A stretch of DNA of 9,563 nt, from positions 1 to 9,563 of the forward strand of contig JAGHRU010000159.1 in NCBI GenBank assembly GCA_018066225.1, written 5' to 3'. Positions within the stretch are counted from its first letter, which is position 1; each line of letters starts with the position of its first letter. The position numbers and the translations under genes are program-made. Positions 1 through 6,539 of the stretch are shown in pieces. Below the pieces are notes generated by a model that searched no databases, had not been told where the DNA came from, and worked only from the letters and a program-made list of their open reading frames with translations. This stretch comes from Candidatus Equimonas enterica (GTDB lineage: Bacteria > Bacteroidota > Bacteroidia > Bacteroidales > Bacteroidaceae).

Positions 1-1107
1 ATGGCGGAGTGTGTCGGTGATGAGTTGGCGCTCTACATCGTTGAGGGTTTTGCTGGTGGCGGTAGGCTTCTCACTGATTTCCTCGGCGTAGTCCATGTCA
101 GGCATATTGGGAGCCGTGTAGCCACCCATTGGCAGGTTGGCTTTGCCCTTACCTTGGAGCGCGGCCACCTGTGTCTTGAGTTCATCAACATCGTGTCGTA
201 ACTCATAGAGGGCCCGAAACAACATTTCGCGTTCGCTTTCGTATTGCGCATTGAGGCCTGCTGTGGTGGCGGGACTGGCCGTGTGGGCAGCAACGAGTTG
301 GGTGTGCGTGCTGTCGGTGGGCAGAAAACTATTGAGGGTTTCGGCCGTGATGGGACGCTCGTCGGTCGTGATGGACATTGTCTCTACGAGGTGTCGCATC
401 TGGCGTATGTTGCCCGGCCAAGAGTAGTGTAGTATCTGCTGCTGTGCCTCTGGCGATAGTCGCAAAGCGGGTACGGCGTACTGCTGACTCACCTCTGTGG
501 CAAAGTAGCGGAAGAGTAGGTCGATGTCTTTGCCGCGTGCTCTGAGTGGTGGCAAGGTGATGATGGCGGCGGCGATACGGTAGTAGAGGTCTTCTCTAAA
601 CTTGCCTTCCCTCACCAGTCGCGGCAGGTCGGCATTGGTGGCGGCGATGATGCGCACGTTGGTCTTGCGCACTTCGCTGCTGCCTACGGGAATGTACTCT
701 CCCGTCTCCAACACGCGCAGCAATCGAACTTGTGTTTGCAGGGGAAGTTCGCCTATTTCGTCGAGAAAGAGGGTGCCTTTGTCGGCAGCAGCGAAATAGC
801 CTTCTCGGCTTTCAATGCTGCCTGTGAATGCACCTTTGACGTGGCCGAAGAGTTCGCTGTCAATCGTGCCTTCGGGGATAGCACCGCAACTGACGGAGAG
901 AAATTTGTGCCCGCTGCGTTTGCTGATGTCGTGAATGATGCGCGGCAAAATCTCTTTACCCGTACCATTTTCGCCAAGGATGAGCACCGAGATATCCACG
1001 GGGGCGACTTTGGCCGAAAGATGCAAGGCGCGGTTGAGCGCATCATCGTTGCCAATGACGCGGTAGCGCTGCTTTATCTTTTTGAGAAAATCGGTATCTA
1101 TGGACAT
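1..1107 (-). CDS. Sigma-54-dependent AAA+ transcriptional activator, receiver-less, C-terminus cut by window edge
   Basis: The visible 369 codons encode a bacterial enhancer-binding protein that hydrolyses ATP to open promoters held by RpoN (sigma-54) RNA polymerase. The AAA+ domain starts almost at the N-terminus, so there is no response-regulator receiver or other sensory domain. Seen in order: Walker A GENGTGKE (residues 45-52), the sigma-54 contact loop as GAFTGS (92-97; the family norm is GAFTGA), Walker B GTLFLDE (111-117), sensor-I ATN (156-158), FREDLYYR (170-177) and the sensor-II WPGNIR (230-235). A linker follows, then ERQLITDTLRH (359-369), which looks like the first helix of a Fis-type DNA-binding domain; the rest lies beyond position 1. 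The ATG at 1107 is chosen because it follows a -7 box by 23 bases and gives an N-terminus resembling Bacteroides homologues. The target genes cannot be told from this window. The family call is firm. Confidence 0.93.
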   Translation of the reverse strand, partial: MSIDTDFLKKIKQRYRVIGNDDALNRALHLSAKVAPVDISVLILGENGTGKEILPRIIHDISKRSGHKFLSVSCGAIPEGTIDSELFGHVKGAFTGSIESREGYFAAADKGTLFLDEIGELPLQTQVRLLRVLETGEYIPVGSSEVRKTNVRIIAATNADLPRLVREGKFREDLYYRIAAAIITLPPLRARGKDIDLLFRYFATEVSQQYAVPALRLSPEAQQQILHYSWPGNIRQMRHLVETMSITTDERPITAETLNSFLPTDSTHTQLVAAHTASPATTAGLNAQYESEREMLFRALYELRHDVDELKTQVAALQGKGKANLPMGGYTAPNMPDMDYAEEISEKPTATSKTLNDVERQLITDTLRH

Positions 1108-1130
1108 AAGACGGTGTGCTGCATCGCGTG

Positions 1131-1138
1131 CAAAGTTA
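1131..1138 (-). promoter_or_regulatory. Bacteroidota -7 promoter box for the sigma-54 activator gene
   Basis: On the minus strand the sequence reads TAACTTTG followed by CA, an exact match to the Bacteroidota primary-sigma consensus TAnnTTTG. It lies 23 bases before the ATG at 1107, which implies a leader of roughly 15-20 bases. No convincing -33 TTG is seen upstream. Confidence 0.6.
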
Positions 1139-1223
1139 CGAAAAAATATGGAATTTAGGCTTGTGTGGCCACTTTTATCCGCATTTCTTGATATTTTGTT
1201 GGCAGGTGGCGTGGTGCGTCCGC

Positions 1224-3464
1224 CTATTGCATGTTGATGACTATGGGTTCGCCAGAGACGAGCTTCTCGTGGGCGATGCGCAGGTCATGCAGCGGCTTAC
1301 CGCCTACGGTGACGCTGGCAATGCGCTCGCTGCGGTCGGCATCGGGACAGACTATGACGAGGTCGCCGCCTTTATAGTAGGACGGGTCGAGGTGGATGGT
1401 GACTTTGCTGAATACGGGTGCGGTGAGGGTGTAATAAGGTTCGGCTGGGCAGTCGGGGTAGAAGCCCATCATGCTGAAAGCCGCCCATGCCGACATCGTG
1501 CCTGTATCCTCATTGCCGGGCAAACCATCGGGGGCGTTGCGGAAGTGCTTGGCCAGGAGCGTACGGGTCAGATGCTGGGTGCGCCACTCCTCCCCCTTGA
1601 AGCGTGAGAAGAGATAAGGGTAGATGATGTCGGGCTCGTTGGCAGGGTCGTAGTTGCCAGCGTCGAAAACGCCTTGCAGACGGGCTACGAAGGCTTTGTC
1701 GCCTCCCATAAGGCGTGCCAGCCCTGCGACGTCATGGGGGACGGCGAAGGTGTAGTTCCACGCATTGCCCTCGTGGAAGCCTGGTGAAGGCTCGAAGTTC
1801 TCGCCCTGTTTGGGATCAAAGGGCGTGTAAAACGTGCCGTCGGGGAGGATGGGACGCAGCGTGCCGTACTCCTTACTATAATAGTGCTTGTAGCCAAGGC
1901 TGCGCTGACGAAAAAGTTTGGCATCAGCCTTTTTGCCCAGCGCGTCGGCAAGGCGAGAAAGCGCGTAGTCGGCTACATAGTATTCCAGAGCGTGCGACAC
2001 GGAGTTGTCATACTGCGAGGTCATCGGGCAGTAACCGCGTGCCAGATAGTCGTCGTTGTCGGGGCGCAGCGGATTGTCTTTGCCCGGAGTGATGGCACTT
2101 TTGCGCATGGCTTCATAGGCCGTTGTGATGTCGAAGTCGCGCAGCCCCTTGAGCCATGTGTCGGCAATGACGGGTATGGCGGGGTCTCCCTCCATAGTGA
2201 AAGTCTCCTGGCCATAGAGTTCCCATTTGGGTAGCCATCCCGATTCGCGGTATTGCTCCACCATCGTGCGCACCATATCGAGTTGGCGGTCGGGAAAGAG
2301 CAGGGTCATCAGTTGATGGGTGCAGCGGTAGGTGTCCCAGAGGCTAAACACGGTGTAGCGGTTGCCGGTTGTCTGCTGCCGCGTTTCGCCGCTGCCCATA
2401 GCGGGGTACTCCCCATTGACATCTTGCAGGGTGTTGGGGTGGAGTTGCAGATGATAGAGGGCGGTGTAGAATACGGTGCGTTGCTCCTGTGTACCACCTT
2501 CCACTTCTACGGTTGAGAGTGCCTTTTCCCATGCGCTCCTTCCCTCGGCGCGGATGTCGTCGAAGTGCTTGTGCTGTGGCTGCTCGGCATAGAGATTTTC
2601 GCGGGCATTGGCTATGGAGACATACGAAATGCCGATGCGCACTTCCACGGTCTCACCTGCCTTGGTGTCAAAGGTGAGGTAAGCCCCGATGTCGTCGCCC
2701 GAAAGGTCGCGGGTATAGCCCTCATAGCGTTTGTACTTTCCTTGATCCGCGTCCCAGTCGGCTTCTGCGGTCATCGGTCGTTGCTTCTTCCATAGACCAC
2801 GCGCTGTGGGCACTTTCTCCACACGCATCACAAAATAGAGCGGGAATACGGCCTGTGAGCAATAGCAGAATGTGCCCAGCAGTTTCGTGCCTTCTATCTC
2901 TCCATCGGGGGTGAAACGCACCGTAGCGCCGCTCTCATTGGTAAGCCCTTCGCCGAGGTTGAGCAAAAGATGGCTCTGGCCAGCGGGGAACGTGTAGCGA
3001 TGGATGGCAGTGCGACGTGTAGCACTCACCTCGGTCAGTATGTCGTACTTGGTGAGACGGTTGCTGTAATAGCCCGGCGAGGCCACTTCGTCGGTGTAGG
3101 TGCTGCCATAGTGGTAGTAATCCACGTCGAGCTCGCCCGTAGTGGGCATCAGCAGCAGGCAGGCCATCTCTGGGCAGCCTACGCCGCTGAGGCTCGTATG
3201 GGCGTAGCCTGTGAAGTAACTGTTGGTGTGCTCATAGGGGGTGGACCACCAGCGTGCGTCTTTGTCGTAGGCGTTGAGGTCGCTGCCCATGACGTTGAAC
3301 GGGACGACGCTCATCATACCCGTAGGTACGACAGCCCCCGGGTTGCAAGTGCCGAAGTTGGTCGTGCCGATAAAAGGATTGACGTAATCGACGACGCTCT
3401 TTTGCGCTGTGGCAGCGAGCGTGGCAGTGAGCAGCAGTATGGCTGCGAAGAGTGTTTTGCGCAT
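1224..3464 (-). CDS. Secreted GH92 alpha-mannosidase (NEPD-type), first of two paralogues
   Basis: This 746-residue protein is a calcium-dependent exo-alpha-mannosidase of family GH92, which removes mannose from N-glycans or yeast mannan with inversion of configuration. A signal peptide (MRKTLFAAILLLTATLAATA) has no lipobox cysteine, so periplasmic or exported soluble location is likely. Motifs seen: YVNPFIGT just after the leader (from residue 27), GVGCPE (94-99) in the N-terminal beta-sandwich domain, FSLWDT (from 373) opening the (alpha/alpha)6 catalytic domain, HEGNAW (564-569, probable catalytic acid region), NEPD (609-612) and GNEDTGTMSAW (650-660, probable base/calcium region). Length is normal for the family. 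The reading frame stays open upstream to 3539, but the ATG at 3464 is preferred because it begins the signal peptide directly and lies downstream of the -7 box at 3528-3535. The linkage preference cannot be read with confidence. Confidence 0.94.
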   Translation of the reverse strand: MRKTLFAAILLLTATLAATAQKSVVDYVNPFIGTTNFGTCNPGAVVPTGMMSVVPFNVMGSDLNAYDKDARWWSTPYEHTNSYFTGYAHTSLSGVGCPEMACLLLMPTTGELDVDYYHYGSTYTDEVASPGYYSNRLTKYDILTEVSATRRTAIHRYTFPAGQSHLLLNLGEGLTNESGATVRFTPDGEIEGTKLLGTFCYCSQAVFPLYFVMRVEKVPTARGLWKKQRPMTAEADWDADQGKYKRYEGYTRDLSGDDIGAYLTFDTKAGETVEVRIGISYVSIANARENLYAEQPQHKHFDDIRAEGRSAWEKALSTVEVEGGTQEQRTVFYTALYHLQLHPNTLQDVNGEYPAMGSGETRQQTTGNRYTVFSLWDTYRCTHQLMTLLFPDRQLDMVRTMVEQYRESGWLPKWELYGQETFTMEGDPAIPVIADTWLKGLRDFDITTAYEAMRKSAITPGKDNPLRPDNDDYLARGYCPMTSQYDNSVSHALEYYVADYALSRLADALGKKADAKLFRQRSLGYKHYYSKEYGTLRPILPDGTFYTPFDPKQGENFEPSPGFHEGNAWNYTFAVPHDVAGLARLMGGDKAFVARLQGVFDAGNYDPANEPDIIYPYLFSRFKGEEWRTQHLTRTLLAKHFRNAPDGLPGNEDTGTMSAWAAFSMMGFYPDCPAEPYYTLTAPVFSKVTIHLDPSYYKGGDLVIVCPDADRSERIASVTVGGKPLHDLRIAHEKLVSGEPIVINMQ

Positions 3465-3527
3465 AAGGAGTAGGGGAGGTACGGTGATACCGCGCATAAA
3501 GCGTATGCTGCGGCTTGTACCTCGCTG

Positions 3528-3535
3528 CAAAGTTA
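3528..3535 (-). promoter_or_regulatory. Bacteroidota -7 promoter box for the first GH92 gene
   Basis: The minus strand reads TAACTTTG then CA, matching TAnnTTTG exactly. It predicts a leader of about 55-60 bases before the ATG at 3464. A second TTTGC sits just upstream, giving TTTTGCTAACTTTGCA. A -33 TTG is not evident. Confidence 0.6.
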
Positions 3536-3594
3536 GCAAAATATTTCGTTAGTGCAGCCTCCTTGGGGCTTTTTTTCGTGGTGTGCACCAATGC

Positions 3595-3633
3595 CACGAG
3601 AGGCACGCCACTGGTGGTGACGTGCCTCTCGTG
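3595..3633 (-). terminator. Strong perfect hairpin after the flotillin gene, probable terminator without U-tract
   Basis: A 13-bp perfect inverted repeat, CACGAGAGGCACG (3595-3607) and CGTGCCTCTCGTG (3621-3633), encloses a 13-base loop. It begins 18 bases after the flotillin stop codon and precedes the promoter of the next gene, as expected for transcript termination or 3'-end stabilisation. No run of U follows on either strand, so it is not a textbook intrinsic terminator. A small palindrome TGGTG-TG-CACCA (3579-3590) lies next to it. Confidence 0.6.
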
Positions 3634-3651
3634 TAGAAAAGGGCTGCGGTG

Positions 3652-5028
3652 TTAAGCCTCTTCGCTCGCGGGCTGCTCGGGCTCTGCCTTGGTCTGCTTC
3701 GAAGCGAGGTAGGCGGGGAGGTTGAGGCCGGCTTGGTCGAAGAGTTCGTTGAGCGGGGGCACAGACTTCATCAGACCACTGACGAAGTTGGCTGTGCTGC
3801 CCTTGCCGTCGGCACTGTTGCCGCTGTCCCATACGGTGACATGGTCGATGTTGATGCCCTTGACAGCCTCGACTTGTGTCTTGACGAGTTCGGGCAGTTT
3901 CTCCAGGAGTAGGAGCATGTAGGCTTTGTTGGCGTCACCTCCTGCGGCCTGTACCATCTTGTCGTAACCTGCGGCTTGCTTGATGAGTACTTCGTAGATA
4001 CCTTTGGCCTCGGCCTCCATCTTGGCGAAGATTGCGTCGGCTTCACCTTTGGCATTGACGCGCACCTTCTCGGCCTCGGCTTCGGCCTCTATGATGCGGC
4101 GACGCTTCTCGATCTCTTGCGGCACGAGGATGTTGGCCGTCTGCGTGGAGCGTTCGCGCTCGGCACGGGCTTCTTCGGCTTCGCGCTCTGCGGCGTAGGC
4201 TTCTTGCTGTGCCTTGGCCTGCTGCACGCGCTCTGCGGCTGTGGCTTTACGGCCAGCCTCTGCCTCTGCCTCACGACGGATAGCATCGGAATTGGCAATT
4301 TCCACCTTGGCTTGGTTCTCACCCTGTACGGCTACGGCGTTGGCCTCGGCGGTGCGGACGCGCGTCTCTCTCATGGCTTCTGCCTTACCGATTTCGCCCA
4401 CTTTGTCTTGCTCTGCCACGCGCACCTTGGCTTCGTTGATGGCCTTGGCAGCGGCTTCACGGCCGAGGGCTTCGATGTAGCCGCTCTCGTCCTTGATGTC
4501 GGTCACATTGACGTTGATGAGGCGCAGGCCAATCTTTTTGAGTTCCACCTCTACGTTGGCCGAGATAGACTCGAGGAACTTGTCACGGTCATTGTTGAGC
4601 TCTTCGATGCTCATCGTAGCGATGACGAGACGCAACTGGCCGAAGAGGATGTCGCGCGCCAGTTCCTGTATCTGACTTGCCGTGAGGCCGAGCAGACGCT
4701 CTGCGGCCGCGTTCATACACTCGGGCTCGGTGCTGATACCCACTGTGAAGCGGGAGGGCACATCGACGCGGATGTTTTGCTTGGAGAGGGCGTTGGTGAG
4801 ATTTGCGTCGATAGAGATAGGCGTCAGCGAGAGGTAGGCGTAGTCCTCTATGATGGGCCACACGAAAGCACCTCCGCCGTGGACGCAGCGTGCCGAAGAC
4901 TTGTTGGATTTGCTGCCGTAGATGACCAGTATCTTGTCGGAGGGACAGCGACGGTAGCGATTGACGATAGAGATGAACAGTAGTACCACGACGACGGCGG
5001 CGACTACGAAAAGAAACATAACGTTCAT
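3652..5028 (-). CDS. Flotillin-like SPFH/band-7 membrane scaffold protein
   Basis: The 458-residue protein is a flotillin-family scaffold that would assemble at the inner face of the cytoplasmic membrane into ordered microdomains. An N-terminal hydrophobic segment (about residues 3-22) anchors it. A band-7/SPFH domain follows (about 28-190), with the GGGAFVWPI and YLSLTPISID pattern typical of flotillins. Residues about 190-345 form a long charged, alanine-rich coiled coil with several Glu-Ala repeats (EAEAEAE near 314-320), the hallmark of the flotillin domain. The C-terminal part (345-458) includes LLLEKLPELV (373-382) and ends in a polar tail. It starts 41 bases after the NfeD gene stops, and the two are almost certainly one operon, as in Bacillus yuaF-floT. 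No Shine-Dalgarno sequence precedes the ATG, which is usual in this phylum. Which client proteins it organises is not visible here. Confidence 0.93.
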   Translation of the reverse strand: MNVMFLFVVAAVVVVLLFISIVNRYRRCPSDKILVIYGSKSNKSSARCVHGGGAFVWPIIEDYAYLSLTPISIDANLTNALSKQNIRVDVPSRFTVGISTEPECMNAAAERLLGLTASQIQELARDILFGQLRLVIATMSIEELNNDRDKFLESISANVEVELKKIGLRLINVNVTDIKDESGYIEALGREAAAKAINEAKVRVAEQDKVGEIGKAEAMRETRVRTAEANAVAVQGENQAKVEIANSDAIRREAEAEAGRKATAAERVQQAKAQQEAYAAEREAEEARAERERSTQTANILVPQEIEKRRRIIEAEAEAEKVRVNAKGEADAIFAKMEAEAKGIYEVLIKQAAGYDKMVQAAGGDANKAYMLLLLEKLPELVKTQVEAVKGINIDHVTVWDSGNSADGKGSTANFVSGLMKSVPPLNELFDQAGLNLPAYLASKQTKAEPEQPASEEA

Positions 5029-5069
5029 ATTGCTGATTTGAGGGTTAATGTTAGGTTATACGAATGGTC

Positions 5070-5672
5070 TTATAAGCACTCTACGATGAGTGTCTGGGTG
5101 TCGGTGATGATGCCCGTGACGCGGACATTGGTGCCAGTCGGTATGGCCTCCCCCGTGCTCTGGGCATCAAGTTCGTGGATGCTGCCGCCCACGCTGATTT
5201 GCACCTTGCCCATGCCTTCGCCCTTGGCGGGAATACGCAGATAGACACGGGCGGTGCGGCCTTCGCAGTCGGCAATGCGCATTGTGCCGTTGGCCTCAAA
5301 CTTGCGTGCCTGTCGCCAGATGAAGAAAAACAGCGAAGCGAAGGCCAAGCCGACGAGGATGCTCACGAGCATCAGCAGCGTGGTGCTCTCGATGAGGTCG
5401 GCAAAGCATACGCCGCCCCAGCCGAAGCCAACGAAGAAATTGACGATGCTGCGGATGCTGAACAGCGACATTGCGCCGCCGGTGTCGAGGGTGTCGCCGT
5501 CGAGGCTCGCATCGCCGACGAAGTCCAAGTCGCCGCCGTCTGTGCCGTCGAGGCCGATGAAGGTCAGGAGAAACTGGATGAGGAAGATGATGGTCGCCAC
5601 TATGGCGCAACCCCAAAAGATTTGCTGAATGAGTGAAAGATCACTGTACCAGAGGGAAATGTTCTCAAACAT
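5070..5672 (-). CDS. NfeD-like membrane protein with C-terminal OB fold, partner of the flotillin
   Basis: This 200-residue protein has the short NfeD (YuaF-type) architecture: a hydrophobic segment at about 18-40, an acidic glycine/aspartate-rich stretch at 41-66 (GTDGGDLDFVGDASLDGD), two further hydrophobic segments between about 75 and 118, and a soluble beta-rich C-terminal OB-fold domain (about 128-200) with GRTARVYLRIPAKGEG and a terminal RVTGIITDTQTLIVE strand pair. There is no ClpP-type serine protease domain, so it belongs to the short class. Genes of this class are commonly encoded next to flotillins and are thought to help their assembly. Here it is the promoter-proximal gene of the pair. 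The ATG at 5672 follows a -7 box by 35 bases. Confidence 0.88.
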   Translation of the reverse strand: MFENISLWYSDLSLIQQIFWGCAIVATIIFLIQFLLTFIGLDGTDGGDLDFVGDASLDGDTLDTGGAMSLFSIRSIVNFFVGFGWGGVCFADLIESTTLLMLVSILVGLAFASLFFFIWRQARKFEANGTMRIADCEGRTARVYLRIPAKGEGMGKVQISVGGSIHELDAQSTGEAIPTGTNVRVTGIITDTQTLIVECL

Positions 5673-5707
5673 AGTCGAAAAAGTGTTCTATATGGTTATC
5701 TTGTTTG

Positions 5708-5715
5708 CAAAGTTA
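5708..5715 (-). promoter_or_regulatory. Bacteroidota -7 promoter box for the NfeD-flotillin operon
   Basis: The minus strand reads TAACTTTG then CA, an exact TAnnTTTG match, 35 bases before the NfeD ATG. A second TTTGC lies just upstream (ATTTGCTTAACTTTGCA). This box separates the NfeD-flotillin pair from the preceding ttcA gene. Confidence 0.62.
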
Positions 5716-5733
5716 AGCAAATTTTATCATCTG

Positions 5734-5748
5734 GCCGCATATTGCGGC
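5734..5748 (-). other. Short hairpin between ttcA and the NfeD promoter
   Basis: GCCGCA and TGCGGC form a 6-bp stem with a 3-base loop (TAT on the plus strand). It lies 37 bases after the ttcA stop and about 18 bases upstream of the -7 box at 5708-5715. It could end the upstream transcript or lie near the -33 region as a protein site. There is no U-tract, so this is weak. Confidence 0.25.
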
Positions 5749-5785
5749 AACATTGTGACGTGTGAGGGGCTGAAACGTGCGTTTG

Positions 5786-6529
5786 TCATAGCAACGTTGT
5801 CGTGCTCTCGTCGCCATGTTCCCGTCGTCCTTGTCGCACCGTCTCGAGGGCGTGCTGCACAGAAGCCGCGAAGTCGGGCGACATGGCTTCCAACTGTGCG
5901 GCTATTTGTGCGATGTCGTGGCGGCGTGTGGCGTCCTCGTAAGGACATGGGCGCAGTGTGGTCTGGAAGCCGTGCTCGGCAGCGTAGTCGCTCAGCAGCC
6001 GCTCGCGCATCAGGCAAAGTGGGCGAATGAGGGTGATGGGGAAGCGCTCCATGCGCAAGAGTGGGGGCATGGCCGAAAAAGAGCCTGTGAAGGTGAGTCC
6101 CATCAAAGCCGTCTGGATGACATCGTCCTGGTGATGTCCCAAGGCGATCTTGTTGCATCCCAACTCCTGCGCCAAGGCAAAGAGGGCTTTGCGGCGGTGC
6201 CACGAGCAGAGGAAGCAGGGGGTATGGCGGCGGTCGGTGGTCGCGTCGAAAGCCGTGTCTATAAAGTGTAGTTCCACGCCGAGGTCATCGGAGAGACGCT
6301 GCAAGTAGGCGGCGTCGGCACGGTAAGGGATATTGCGCATACGCACATGGGCGGCTACGATGCTGAACTTGGGCTTGAAGATGCGGCTGCGCAGGGCGAG
6401 CAGGCGCAGCAGAGCAAGGGAGTCTTTGCCGCCCGAGACAGCGACGAGTACGCGGTCGCCGTCCTCGATGAGACGGTAGCGCACGAGGGCTCGGCGCAAC
6501 TGGGCATCTACTTTGTCGTCGGTGGTCAT
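5786..6529 (-). CDS. ttcA: TtcA-family tRNA 2-thiocytidine synthetase (Fe-S PP-loop ATPase)
   Basis: The 247-residue protein matches TtcA, which thiolates cytidine 32 of tRNA in an ATP- and [4Fe-4S]-dependent reaction in the cytoplasm. The PP-loop SGGKDS is at 32-37. CFLC (105-108) followed by arginines corresponds to the CxxC of E. coli TtcA (CSLCSRLRR). GHHQDD (131-136) corresponds to GHHRDD. RPC with Cys195 corresponds to the third cluster ligand (E. coli Cys222), so all three ligands appear present. The second cysteine of the E. coli CNLC motif is absent here. These features separate it from TilS, which lacks the cluster cysteines. The protein is shorter than E. coli TtcA, mainly at the ends. 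Its ATG is 10 bases after the stop of the GH92 gene, with no terminator or -7 box between, so the two are probably cotranscribed although functionally unrelated. Confidence 0.87.
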   Translation of the reverse strand: MTTDDKVDAQLRRALVRYRLIEDGDRVLVAVSGGKDSLALLRLLALRSRIFKPKFSIVAAHVRMRNIPYRADAAYLQRLSDDLGVELHFIDTAFDATTDRRHTPCFLCSWHRRKALFALAQELGCNKIALGHHQDDVIQTALMGLTFTGSFSAMPPLLRMERFPITLIRPLCLMRERLLSDYAAEHGFQTTLRPCPYEDATRRHDIAQIAAQLEAMSPDFAASVQHALETVRQGRREHGDESTTTLL

Positions 6530-6539
6530 GGGCGTATGT

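Noticed and set aside
1198..1217. Possible sigma-54 -24/-12 promoter (TTGGCA...GTGC) on the plus strand
   Set aside because: The spacing between the GG and GC elements is too long, and it points against every gene in the window.
3465..3539. N-terminal extension of the first GH92 protein to an ATG at 3539
   Set aside because: It would put 25 residues before an intact signal peptide, and the predicted -7 box lies inside this stretch.
3976..4983. A 335-codon open frame on the plus strand opposite the flotillin gene
   Set aside because: It is exactly antisense to a convincing SPFH protein, its translation has no recognisable domain, and long antisense frames are expected opposite GC-rich, alanine/glutamate-rich coiled-coil codons.
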